From NCBI GenBank assembly GCA_018396515.1, contig JAGTQJ010000037.1, positions 1 to 10,470 on the forward strand: a stretch of DNA of 10,470 nucleotides, given 5' to 3'. Source of the DNA: Candidatus Bathyarchaeota archaeon. GTDB taxonomy: Archaea > Thermoproteota > Bathyarchaeia > TCS64. Both the position numbers and the translations under genes were made by a program. This document shows, piece after piece, positions 1-5,550 of the stretch. The notes under the pieces are model-generated. The model saw only the letters and a program-made list of their open reading frames with translations, was not told where the DNA came from and searched no databases. Position 1 is the stretch's first letter, and each line of letters starts with the position of its first letter.

Positions 1-29
1 TAACGGTGTTTCCTTCTCCTAATGGTGGC
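1..29. repeat. Left arm of 29-base perfect inverted repeat
   Basis: The first 29 bases are the exact reverse complement of bases 406-434. The right arm encodes the last residues of the surface protein (ATIRRRKHR). The left arm therefore carries the same coding end in antisense, and it supplies the in-frame TAA at 1-3 that closes the frame upstream of the gene. The match ends at base 29 and its outer limit cannot be seen. A fold-back at a contig end explains it best. A genuine inverted duplication is the alternative. Confidence 0.93.
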
Positions 30-435
30 CAAGGCCCCAAGCTATATAACCCGATTCTCATCCTCCCAAGAGAAGATCAGGTTAGGAGAATCCATAACCA
101 TAACGGGCTCGATAGATCCACCCCTAGCCGGCGTGACCATAACAATCACCTACAAGAGGCCCGACGGCTCAACGGTCAAGAGAACCCCAACCACAACCTC
201 AGCCGGGGCCTTCAGCGACACTTACAAGCCCGATGCGGCTGGCGCTTGGATCGTGGAGGCATCCTGGGAGGGGAACGATGTCTATGAGCCTTCCAAGAGC
301 CTCAGCCTGTCCCTCTTCGTAGAAGAGGTCTCGATTCTAGAGCGATATTCATTGTTCCTCGAATTGGTAGCCCTTATGGGGTTAATTATCGGGATAACAG
401 CCTATGCCACCATTAGGAGAAGGAAACACCGTTAA
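22..435 (+). CDS. C-terminal part of membrane-anchored surface protein with Ig-like domain
   Basis: The readable product is at most 137 residues. Residues about 5-100 form a beta-rich domain of alternating hydrophobic and Thr/Ser/Gly residues (GESITITGSIDPP, GVTITITYKRPDGS, GAWIVEASWEGNDVYEPS). This is the pattern of archaeal S-layer or adhesin Ig-like repeats that read 'tension of single domain after domain'. Residues about 110-129 are a hydrophobic membrane segment, followed by a basic tail RRRKHR, which suggests an outside-facing domain anchored by its C-terminus. There is no signal peptide, so the protein almost certainly lacks its N-terminus. The ATG at 22 lies inside the left inverted-repeat arm and the preceding stop at 1-3 is also part of that arm, so the apparent start is probably an artefact of the junction. 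The exact role (adhesin, S-layer-associated protein or sortase-like substrate) cannot be told. Confidence 0.6.
   Translation: MVAKAPSYITRFSSSQEKIRLGESITITGSIDPPLAGVTITITYKRPDGSTVKRTPTTTSAGAFSDTYKPDAAGAWIVEASWEGNDVYEPSKSLSLSLFVEEVSILERYSLFLELVALMGLIIGITAYATIRRRKHR
406..434. repeat. Right arm of 29-base perfect inverted repeat
   Basis: This is the exact reverse complement of bases 1-29, with a spacer of 376 bases. It lies inside the 3' end of the surface-protein gene and codes for its basic C-terminal tail, so this arm is presumably the original copy. Confidence 0.93.
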
Positions 436-669
436 GGACAAAGTAAGCCATTAAAGACAACTCAAAATCCACATCAAATGATTTTAAAATAACCAACTCC
501 ATAAAGGGATCATCAATTTTAATCCCGTCATCTTAAAGGATCCTTACACAACATATCGCCCAGAACATTCTCAAAGGCATTCTCCCGAGAACCCCACAAA
601 CTGGACACAAACCAATCCAAAAGGGCGGTGTCACAAGGGGAATCGACCTCAATCCAGCGGCGTAAAACG

Positions 670-675
670 TTTAAA
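670..675 (+). promoter_or_regulatory. TATA box of tRNA-Gly
   Basis: TTTAAA in an AT-rich patch is centred about 28 bases before the 5' end of the tRNA, the usual archaeal TBP distance for a start just upstream of the tRNA. The 235 bases between the surface-protein gene and this box show no convincing reading frame. Confidence 0.6.
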
Positions 676-700
676 TTCGTTATAGGCATCTACGAAATGG

Positions 701-774
701 GCGGCCGTGGTCCAGCCTGGTCAAGATCTTGGCCTTCCAAGCCAATGACCCGGGTTCAAATCCCGGCGGCCGCA
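701..774 (+). tRNA. tRNA-Gly (anticodon UCC)
   Basis: A complete cloverleaf can be folded by hand. The acceptor stem GCGGCCG (701-707) pairs perfectly with CGGCCGC (767-773), and A774 is the discriminator. The anticodon stem 729-733/741-745 holds the loop CTTCCAA with anticodon TCC at 736-738. The T arm 750-754/762-766 holds the loop TTCAAAT. The D stem is short (G-T, T-A, C-G). No intron is seen, and CCA is not encoded after base 774. The downstream flank is A-rich. The gene borders an accessory region of broken genes, as expected if it has served as an integration site, but no second copy of its 3' end is present here. Confidence 0.97.
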
Positions 775-837
775 CTCCTTCAAAAAATAAAAGAGAAGGT
801 AATAAAATTGAAGTAAATATTGAGCAGGTGGGGAAAA

Positions 838-1138
838 GTGGAAAAAGGTAAAAGATTCTTTAGAGCTCATGACATAATTCAATTCCAAAGTCAAGACATT
901 TTATCTCCGGTTGTAATAGATGCAAGAGAACGTAAACCTACAATAAAAGCAATTATCAGAAATTACATGGTCTTAAATAAGTGGGGTTATAGGTGCAGGA
1001 GTTAGTGCCTTAGCTACTAGCAATTTTATGGGAAGTATAACTGGCGCTGTAGTAGAGGCGTTAAGAGCTGAGGTTTTAGAAGTGGGAATAAATGTCCTAA
1101 GATATTTGCAAAATCCTTATAAAAATATTTTAATATAG
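838..1138 (+). pseudogene. Small hypothetical gene broken by one frameshift
   Basis: I do not recognise this gene. A GTG at 838 follows an AGGTGG ribosome-binding-like site (826-831) and opens a frame ending at 1005. A second frame, open from about 976 to TAG 1136-1138, continues with protein-like sequence (VIGAGVSALATSNFMG, then VVEALRAEVLEVG). Removing one G from the GGGG run at about 981-984 joins both into a product of about 99 residues. It has a charged N-terminal half, a central hydrophobic Gly/Ala/Ser segment that could cross a membrane, and an Asn/Lys-rich end. The stretch is clearly more AT-rich than the genes at 5.5-8.5 kb and sits directly behind tRNA-Gly, suggesting foreign origin. 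Either the gene is dead or the G run holds a sequencing or assembly error. Confidence 0.45.
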
Positions 1139-1185
1139 GCGATTTTTAATTTTGCGAGGTTTTGCGGCTTTTTATTTTAGAAATA
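1139..1185 (+). terminator. T-rich terminator region
   Basis: Successive T runs (GATTTTTAATTTT, GGTTTT, GGCTTTTTATTTT) directly follow the stop at 1138. Archaeal RNA polymerase terminates at such oligo-T tracts. Confidence 0.45.
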
Positions 1186-1208
1186 AAACTAGTTACCCAA
1201 AAATTTAA

Positions 1209-1773
1209 CTACATTGAATTATGTAAAGGAGAGGTACCTTTAATTAGCTCGATGACTTCTCATTTAGGGGCCTTTCGATTGTGAATGATTTTACTCCTTC
1301 CGGGCTCACGTAAGGCAGTTCTCATTTTCAGCGTTAAGAAGCCATAGTAAAGCTTTAATTGTAGCACGTTGTTTCTTTTGGCTCATCTTTCAAGGCTGTT
1401 TGATACTTAACTTCTATAGGTATTTGGTTTCTGGGTCTATGATGTCGATTGTTCCGCATATAACGTATGGCTTGCCATCAATGTTCAGCTCTCTTGTGTA
1501 GGTGAAATCGCCTTCATTTTTGAACCTAAGTTTTAATGCTTCCTCGATTAATTGACCGACAGCGAATCTAGAATTGTACGTCTCAGCCCTTTCCAGTTCT
1601 GGAAACCTCAGCCTCATTTTACGCTTTTCAGAGCATCCTCAGATTTCGTGAACAAAAAGAAGGATTTTGCCAGCTTCTCTGTATTTTGCCCTCAGTTCTT
1701 CTCTAGCGATAATGAATTTATTAGCCATGTCAAAGAATATCTGGTCAATTCGCTTTATTGTTGTTGACTCCAT
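1209..1773 (-). pseudogene. Decayed Cas4/RecB-like PD-(D/E)XK nuclease
   Basis: The pieces, read across frames, fit one nuclease of about 185 residues. The ATG at 1771-1773 has GAGGAG 11 bases upstream. The first 44 codons end in HEI followed by TGA (1639-1641), where TGG (Trp) would continue in frame into GCSEKRKMRLRFPEL, like the conserved Cys/Arg-rich start of Cas4-like proteins. Next come FAVGQLIEEAL, then GTIDIIDPETKYL, and after a frameshift near 1415 IEVKYQTALKDEP, giving the D...ExK catalytic pattern. After another shift near 1369 comes VLQLKLYYGFL, the QxxxY motif of the Cas4/RecB group. Further shifts near 1335, 1310 and 1256 lead through YVSPEGVKSFTIERPLNE to TAG 1209-1211. The C-terminal iron-sulfur cysteines of Cas4 are not seen. 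No cas1/cas2 or array is nearby, so a virus- or plasmid-type copy is likelier than a CRISPR adaptation gene. Confidence 0.72.
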
Positions 1774-2135
1774 TTTCGGTTCAGCTCCTCAACGGTTTTA
1801 GCAATGGAATTGCTGTCGGCCTCTTTTGAAAACCCAATGAGCTTATCAAGAATTTCTGAAGCTTCTTTAAGCGAAAGGTTTTCTGGGAATCTGCTTTATG
1901 CCAAACTTATGCGATGCTTCCCTCTGCTTTTTAGTTGCCAACTGCTCTTCGCTCGGGGAAGCATCTTCGGCTTTGGCTTTAGATTGAATGGCTTCGGCCA
2001 AGTCCCTGGCCACTTCCTCAAACACTTTCAAGACGATGGCTAAGACATCCGAGTTCCTCTCCAAGACCTTCTTATATACACCTTATCGTAAAGCTGGCAG
2101 TAAAATTCTATCCTATCATCCAACTCCACACTCAT
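1755..2135 (-). pseudogene. Broken gene with IPENLSLKEAS-type C-terminal domain, upstream of nuclease
   Basis: Three readable pieces on one strand line up as one protein of about 120 residues. A start near 2129-2135 leads to DDRIEFYCQLYDKVY. After a shift near 2072-2079 (a TATATA tract) comes a helical stretch VLERNSDVLAIVLKVFEEVA and a charged Lys/Glu/Ala linker (about 2060-1920). After a second shift at the CCC run 1885-1887 come IPENLSLKEASEILDKLI and a tail ending QQQ, stop 1755-1757. The 'iPenLs..eAseiid.Li' motif is known as a small C-terminal domain in phage and archaeal plasmid proteins, often those acting on single-stranded DNA. That role is inference here. The gene overlaps the nuclease start by 19 bases, indicating translational coupling in one operon. 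Two indels mark it as dead or badly assembled. Confidence 0.55.
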
Positions 2136-2143
2136 ACCTCCTT
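2136..2143 (-). promoter_or_regulatory. Strong Shine-Dalgarno of broken operon
   Basis: AAGGAGGT on the minus strand directly abuts the ATG at 2133-2135, leaving no spacing. The GTG two codons later (2127-2129) has the ideal six-base gap. The site therefore argues for GTG as the original start and for a leadered, bacterial-style initiation, unlike the leaderless genes elsewhere in the window. Confidence 0.6.
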
Positions 2144-2660
2144 AGCGGTTTGCTCCGCCAACCCAAACCCCAACATTCTCCCCTTAAGGTCTGAGTTCGC
2201 AGAGCGAGCCGAAGGCGAGCGATAAGAAGGGTTTATGTCTTCGAAACGCTATAAAATATGCGAGCATTAGGGAGCAAATCTTCCTTCATTTTGCTTTATA
2301 ATCTTTTATTTACCTTCTTTCTTTTTCATATCGCTTTCATTTAATTTTTAAAAGAGCCTCATTTATTCATTATTTTTATTAGCATTTAACGACTTCCCAG
2401 TGTTTGTTTAATATCCAAAGTTGTTTCTCTAGGAAGTATATACTCAGAGGAGGGGGGAGGGGGTAGGTTTAAGATATGGATAAAGATGAGGATAAAGAAG
2501 CGGTGAAAGATATGGATAAAGATGACTTCTTTTTTTGAATAATTACCCTTCTCACTACCACCCTCTCCATTCCTATATCCCTCCTCCTCAGCCCTCCCAT
2601 TAATCGAACCAGATATCCGGCATACCTGGGTTAACTGGTCTGCCCACCTCATAAGCTCAT
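2144..2660. other. AT-rich region without a supported gene
   Basis: No recognisable gene is present. About 2240-2400 is strongly AT-rich with T runs. A purine-rich block (2448-2466, GAGGAGGGGGGAGGGGG) is followed by a 19-base direct repeat. A minus-strand frame from 2652 to 2386, open further upstream to about 2703, contains a plausible stretch (LSDRKVDPFIHELMRWADQL) but continues into low-complexity Phe/Ile and Pro residues. It is best seen as a remnant or chance frame. A short motif AGCCGAAGGC at 2209-2218 recurs at 2831-2840. Confidence 0.5.
2471..2525. repeat. 19-base direct repeat, two copies 36 bases apart
   Basis: AAGATATGGATAAAGATGA occurs at 2471-2489 and again at 2507-2525. The period of 36 bases is a multiple of three. 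On the plus strand both copies read in one 20-codon frame starting at ATG 2477 (MDKDEDKEAVKDMDKDDFFF). A Lys/Asp microprotein is possible but unproven. Confidence 0.8.
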
Positions 2661-2911
2661 GTATAAATGGGTCTACTTTACGGTCGCTTAGAAATGTGCG
2701 GAAACCCCCTCAACGAGTGGAGGGTGTAGGGGTTCCTGCCCTTAAATGCACCTGTTAGTTCATGGGCTGTCTTGCGGAAATACTCTTGCATAGTTCTAAC
2801 AGACACGTGGTGGATGGCGATGCATCCTCAAGCCGAAGGCTCGGCAGATGTTCTTTAAGAAGCTTGACAGCCAGATCCCAAGAAATCCCTAAGGAACCTC
2901 GACCACTATAA
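2661..2911. other. Unassigned stretch with protein-like fragments
   Basis: Short open pieces in different plus-strand frames (for example NPLNEWRV before a TAG, then a frame with SCIVLTDTWWMAMHPQ) look like decayed coding sequence, perhaps a transposase. I cannot assign a family. A small hairpin GCCGA-AGGC-TCGGC lies at about 2832-2845, and a TATA-like CTATAAAA at 2906-2913 precedes the protease remnant. Confidence 0.3.
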
Positions 2912-3223
2912 AACTCAAGAGCTTCAACCCTCGACCATAAACATCACAAAGGCCAGCCTTCAAAACCAGAAGGGAACCCCTTTAAATCCACAGCATACGA
3001 GCACACCAAAACACAACACCAAAAATCATCCAAACCCAAAAACCCAGAAACCGAGGGTGTTAAGCTGGGAGCCCACACCATCATAAAGATAGAGGACAGA
3101 ACCGCAGAAACATACATCATCGTTAGACCAAAAGGTACAACACCACTCATAGGCGCAGTGGCCCTAGAACAGATGGGCTACAAAGTGGACCCAACAACAG
3201 GAAAACTCATTACTCAATTATAG
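2912..3223 (+). pseudogene. C-terminal remnant of retroviral-type aspartyl protease
   Basis: The frame from about 3053 to TAG 3221-3223 reads EGVKLGAHTIIKIEDRTAE, then IIVRPKGTTPLIGAVALEQM, then GYKVDPTTGKLI. This is the end of small clan-AA (retropepsin-like) archaeal and bacterial aspartyl proteases, where 'LlGavaLE.lG..vDp.tg.L' is the second conserved block. The frame is open upstream to 2912, but that part is Lys/Pro/Thr/His-rich without the catalytic DTGA or DSGA motif or the beta strands expected of the N-terminal half. No ATG in this frame starts a full gene. The active-site half is thus missing and the fragment cannot be active. Such proteases are usually about 100-130 residues. No intact partner gene is seen. 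Confidence 0.6.
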
Positions 3224-3289
3224 GATTACCGCTAATGCTCTAACACCAAGAACATAAACTCCAGCCCAGCTGGGTCAGAATAGTAGTTG

Positions 3290-4663
3290 CTAATCTGGCT
3301 TACAAATTTTTTCTATGTCTTGTAGGTCTAGTGCTATGAAGCCTTCTCCTCTAATCTTTTCTTTATCCTCTATTTTTTTGGCCATTATTCCTAAGTTGAA
3401 CTCTTTAACTTTTGGTATTTGACTAGCTTTAATGTTAAGTTGGGATAGCAGCTTCTTTGCTTCTTGATATGTCAGTTCCTTCCATTTCGATTCGATGGCT
3501 AGGGCTTTTTCGCCTTTTATGCCAACTATGTCTATTTCCGTTTCTTTCCACCACCATTTCCCAATCTTTCCAACCTGTAAGGGGAGGAGGCCTTTCCTTG
3601 CCATCTCGGCTATAACCTCGATGCATATGTCCTCGAAGATTCTTCCTAGGTATGTATTGAAATCTTCTTTGATGTTTTGCCAAACGTTTTTCTCTAATCC
3701 CAGTTCAAGCTGCCTTTTGTTAGGCCTGACGAAGCTGAACCAGAAGCTGAAGAAGGGGTCTCTTATCCTGTACAGCCCCCTCCTTGCTTCAGTCTCAGTG
3801 ACAGGTATCACTCGTTCGATTAAGTCGAGGTTCTCCAGCGTTTTCAGGTAGGTTGTGGCGTTCTCCCTGCTTAGCCCTACTGCGTCGGAGATCTCGCTTA
3901 GGGTGATCTTACCTTGGGCTATTGCCGAGAGCATATCCATGTAACGCTGCGGCATCCTTACCTCCTCCATAAGGAGCATTTCAGGTTCATCATGCAATGG
4001 TGAACGCTTGCTTAGGATCTTATCAACAATATTCTCTTCCAAGCTCAGGTTTTCATCTACAAGTTCTAGATAGGCTGGAGTTCCCCCGAAGCTCCCATAT
4101 ATTGAAACAAGCTCCTCAGGCGAGTACTTCTTGAACCATTCAAATAGGTCTAGATACTTCAAGGGTTCGATTTTAAGGGAGAGCGTCCTTCTCCCATATA
4201 GGGGTGCATCCCCGCTTAGGGCCACCCTCCTTATGGCGCCAAATGAGGAGCCTGAGAGGATGAGGAGGCATTTACCCTTGGACAGCCTTTCATCCCAATA
4301 CCTCTGCAGCATTGATATGGCGCCGTTGATGTTCGTAAGCCTCTGGAACTCGTCAATCACTATGGCATCATTGGACGCTGACTTCTTGGCGATATACTCC
4401 ATAAACGAGGCGAAGTCCGCAAACCTGAAGCCCTCGAAGAACTCATCCTCAACAGCACGGGAGAGCTCAGCAAGGATTGTTTTTTCCTCAGAATTTGGAA
4501 CATAGAGGTAGAGCCCACGCTTATCCCTTAGGAATTCCTGGATAAGCCTAGTCTTTCCAACCCTTCGCCTGCCATAGAGGAGCACCAGGGCGGCCTTCCC
4601 CCTAGCGAGAAGCCGCTCGAGCGTCTGCATCTCATCCCGTCTATCGACAAATTGTAGAATCAT
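3290..4663 (-). CDS. DUF234-type AAA ATPase (archaeal ATPase with nuclease-like C-terminus)
   Basis: This intact ATPase has about 457 residues from the ATG at 4663. The N-terminal FVDRRDEM box is followed by Walker A GRRRVGKT (residues about 31-38), Walker B AIVIDEF (about 100-106) and a sensor-like LILSGSS (about 135-141). A winged-helix segment (ISDAVGLSRENATTYLKTLE) follows at about 255-285. The C-terminal part matches the DUF234, PD-(D/E)XK-like domain, with KWWWKETEIDIVGI and then LAIESKWKE, giving D...ExK. The family is common in archaea in many copies near toxin-antitoxin and mobile genes. Its substrate is not established, and ATP-driven DNA handling is inference. ATG 4678, fifteen bases upstream in frame, would lie nearer the TATA box than transcription normally starts, so 4663 with a leaderless message is preferred. 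It is the only intact gene among broken neighbours. Confidence 0.85.
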   Translation of the reverse strand: MILQFVDRRDEMQTLERLLARGKAALVLLYGRRRVGKTRLIQEFLRDKRGLYLYVPNSEEKTILAELSRAVEDEFFEGFRFADFASFMEYIAKKSASNDAIVIDEFQRLTNINGAISMLQRYWDERLSKGKCLLILSGSSFGAIRRVALSGDAPLYGRRTLSLKIEPLKYLDLFEWFKKYSPEELVSIYGSFGGTPAYLELVDENLSLEENIVDKILSKRSPLHDEPEMLLMEEVRMPQRYMDMLSAIAQGKITLSEISDAVGLSRENATTYLKTLENLDLIERVIPVTETEARRGLYRIRDPFFSFWFSFVRPNKRQLELGLEKNVWQNIKEDFNTYLGRIFEDICIEVIAEMARKGLLPLQVGKIGKWWWKETEIDIVGIKGEKALAIESKWKELTYQEAKKLLSQLNIKASQIPKVKEFNLGIMAKKIEDKEKIRGEGFIALDLQDIEKICKPD

Positions 4664-4687
4664 GATTGTAACAATCATGATTGTAAC
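4658..4687. promoter_or_regulatory. Palindrome and tandem repeat over the ATPase start: likely operator
   Basis: AATCATGATTGTAAC occurs twice in perfect tandem (4658-4672, 4673-4687). Because the unit is itself partly self-complementary, bases 4658-4669 and 4671-4682 form a perfect 12-base inverted repeat around A4670. It covers the predicted transcription start and both candidate ATG codons of the ATPase. A dimeric repressor or autoregulation would fit. It could also be a simple replication-slippage duplication. Confidence 0.65.
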
Positions 4688-4688
4688 A

Positions 4689-4694
4689 TTTAAA
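4689..4694 (-). promoter_or_regulatory. TATA box of the ATPase gene
   Basis: TTTAAA is centred 28 bases upstream of the ATG at 4663 and preceded on the minus strand by an A-rich BRE-like GTAAAG. The distance predicts transcription starting at or next to the start codon. Confidence 0.6.
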
Positions 4695-4825
4695 CTTTAC
4701 ATCACCGTAACGGAGATGGAGGGAGAGAAGATGGCTTATTTACGACCGGGGGCGAACCTTATGTATGCGCCTGATATCTTTTGTTTACGGGGAAGTTTGC
4801 CGCTCAGTCCCTTTAGCTGTAAGGA

Positions 4826-5061
4826 GTTCCAGAGGAGCTTGAGAGGGAAATTCAAGAAGTGATTGAGCGGGAGGGTCTGGATAAGGCCACGGCTGTGAGA
4901 AAACTTCTTGAGTTAGCATTGGGGAATGGCGTAAGCAGACGGCTCTTGAGTTGCTGCGTGATGGAAAGGTAACCTTTGCTAAGGCTGCGGAAATGGCAAG
5001 CTCTCCCGCAAAGGCATCGCAGACGCCAAAGTTATTTCAAAAAGATGTTTTCAAAGTGTAA
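4826..5061 (+). pseudogene. Broken UPF0175-type antitoxin
   Basis: Two overlapping frames give one antitoxin. The first, 4826-4972, reads VPEELEREIQEVIEREGLDK and ATAVRKLLELALG. After a shift near 4922-4924 (GGGG run) comes EWRKQTALELLRDGKV then TFAKAAEMAS, ending at 5059-5061. The pattern 'LPeEle.ei.......d+.t.vRklLe.gl.eW+...Al.l..+GkvtlgkAAE.A' is that of UPF0175 antitoxins, whose AAE segment is a helix-turn-helix. The N-terminal beta strand and start codon are missing: an in-frame TAA lies at 4820-4822. The usual C-terminal WEF.dLL segment is not readable either. It lies just before a PIN-like toxin remnant, the normal arrangement. Bases 4700-4825 between the ATPase promoter and this fragment show nothing further. 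Confidence 0.68.
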
Positions 5062-5385
5062 AACCAAAAAAACACAATCTTCCTGGAGACCCTTTTGCAG
5101 ACGAAGGGGCTTCATGTAACCGGTGCTGAAGTTCTAGCCATAGCTAAAGAGTTCGGCGGAATTGTCATAATCGACGATGAAGTTGCGAGGGAATGCTAAA
5201 ATCTATGGGATAGTCTATGCTGGAACCCATACATTTTGGTTAAAGCGGTTTCTCAAGGGCTAATCGCAAAGGAAAAGGCAAAACAAGCAATAAACCACAT
5301 GTTCTTCTCCGGATGGAGATGCAGCGTTGAAACTTATGCGAAAATTATGGAAAGTTTAGAAAGGCTAGGAGAGAATAAGCGGTGA
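5062..5385 (+). pseudogene. Broken DUF3368/PIN-like toxin
   Basis: The frame 5062-5199 contains VTGAEVLAIAKEFGGIVIID followed by DEVAREC, then TAA 5197-5199. From 5198 the next frame continues KIYGIVYAGTH, and near 5232 the original frame resumes with ILVKAVSQGLIAKEK and runs to TGA 5383-5385. One gained and one lost base thus compensate, leaving about 11 altered codons and a stop. Another frame contributes NLPGDPFADEG at about 5075-5110, which fits just before VTGAEVL, so a further shift lies near 5112. The GAEvlAIAkE...viiDD..AR...i.G..y.GT...L..A...G.I pattern is that of DUF3368 PIN-like toxins. The N-terminal catalytic Asp region is not recognisable. It is a partner of the preceding antitoxin remnant. 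Confidence 0.65.
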
Positions 5386-5522
5386 GCAGGGCTGAAAAAG
5401 GGCAAAACAATGCCTTTCTCACCACATAACTCCAAACCAACCACATGCAGCCCATTCACCCACATAACGGGATTTGGCTTGGGCGCTTGATTGCTTGAGG
5501 TTGTGTGAAACGGCAGTCGTCC

Positions 5523-5528
5523 TTTTAA
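5523..5528 (+). promoter_or_regulatory. TATA box of the threonine-synthase-like gene
   Basis: TTTTAA is centred 25-26 bases upstream of ATG 5551, so a leaderless message beginning at that ATG is predicted. This decides against the in-frame GTG at 5536, which lies too close to the box. Confidence 0.55.
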
Positions 5529-5550
5529 GAGGCTGGTGGCCATTAAGAGG

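Noticed and set aside
1209..1773. CRISPR adaptation gene cas4
   Set aside because: The nuclease motifs fit the Cas4 group, but there is no repeat array, no cas1 or cas2, and the C-terminal cysteines are not seen.
2386..2652. Minus-strand frame of 88 codons in the AT-rich region
   Set aside because: Its first half is protein-like, but it continues into Phe/Ile and Pro low-complexity sequence made by the antisense of the repeat and purine block. It has no recognisable domain.
2690..2830. Possible TnpB or DDE transposase tail (NPLNEWRV, SCIVLTDTWWM)
   Set aside because: The pieces lie in interrupted frames and I could not match a defining motif, so no family is claimed.
2944..3150. Minus-strand frame opposite the protease remnant
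   Set aside because: It is the antisense shadow of the plus-strand aspartyl-protease fragment, which has the recognisable motif.
5536..5550. GTG start 15 bases upstream of the chosen threonine-synthase-like ATG
   Set aside because: It would lie only about ten bases from the TATA box, ahead of the expected transcription start.
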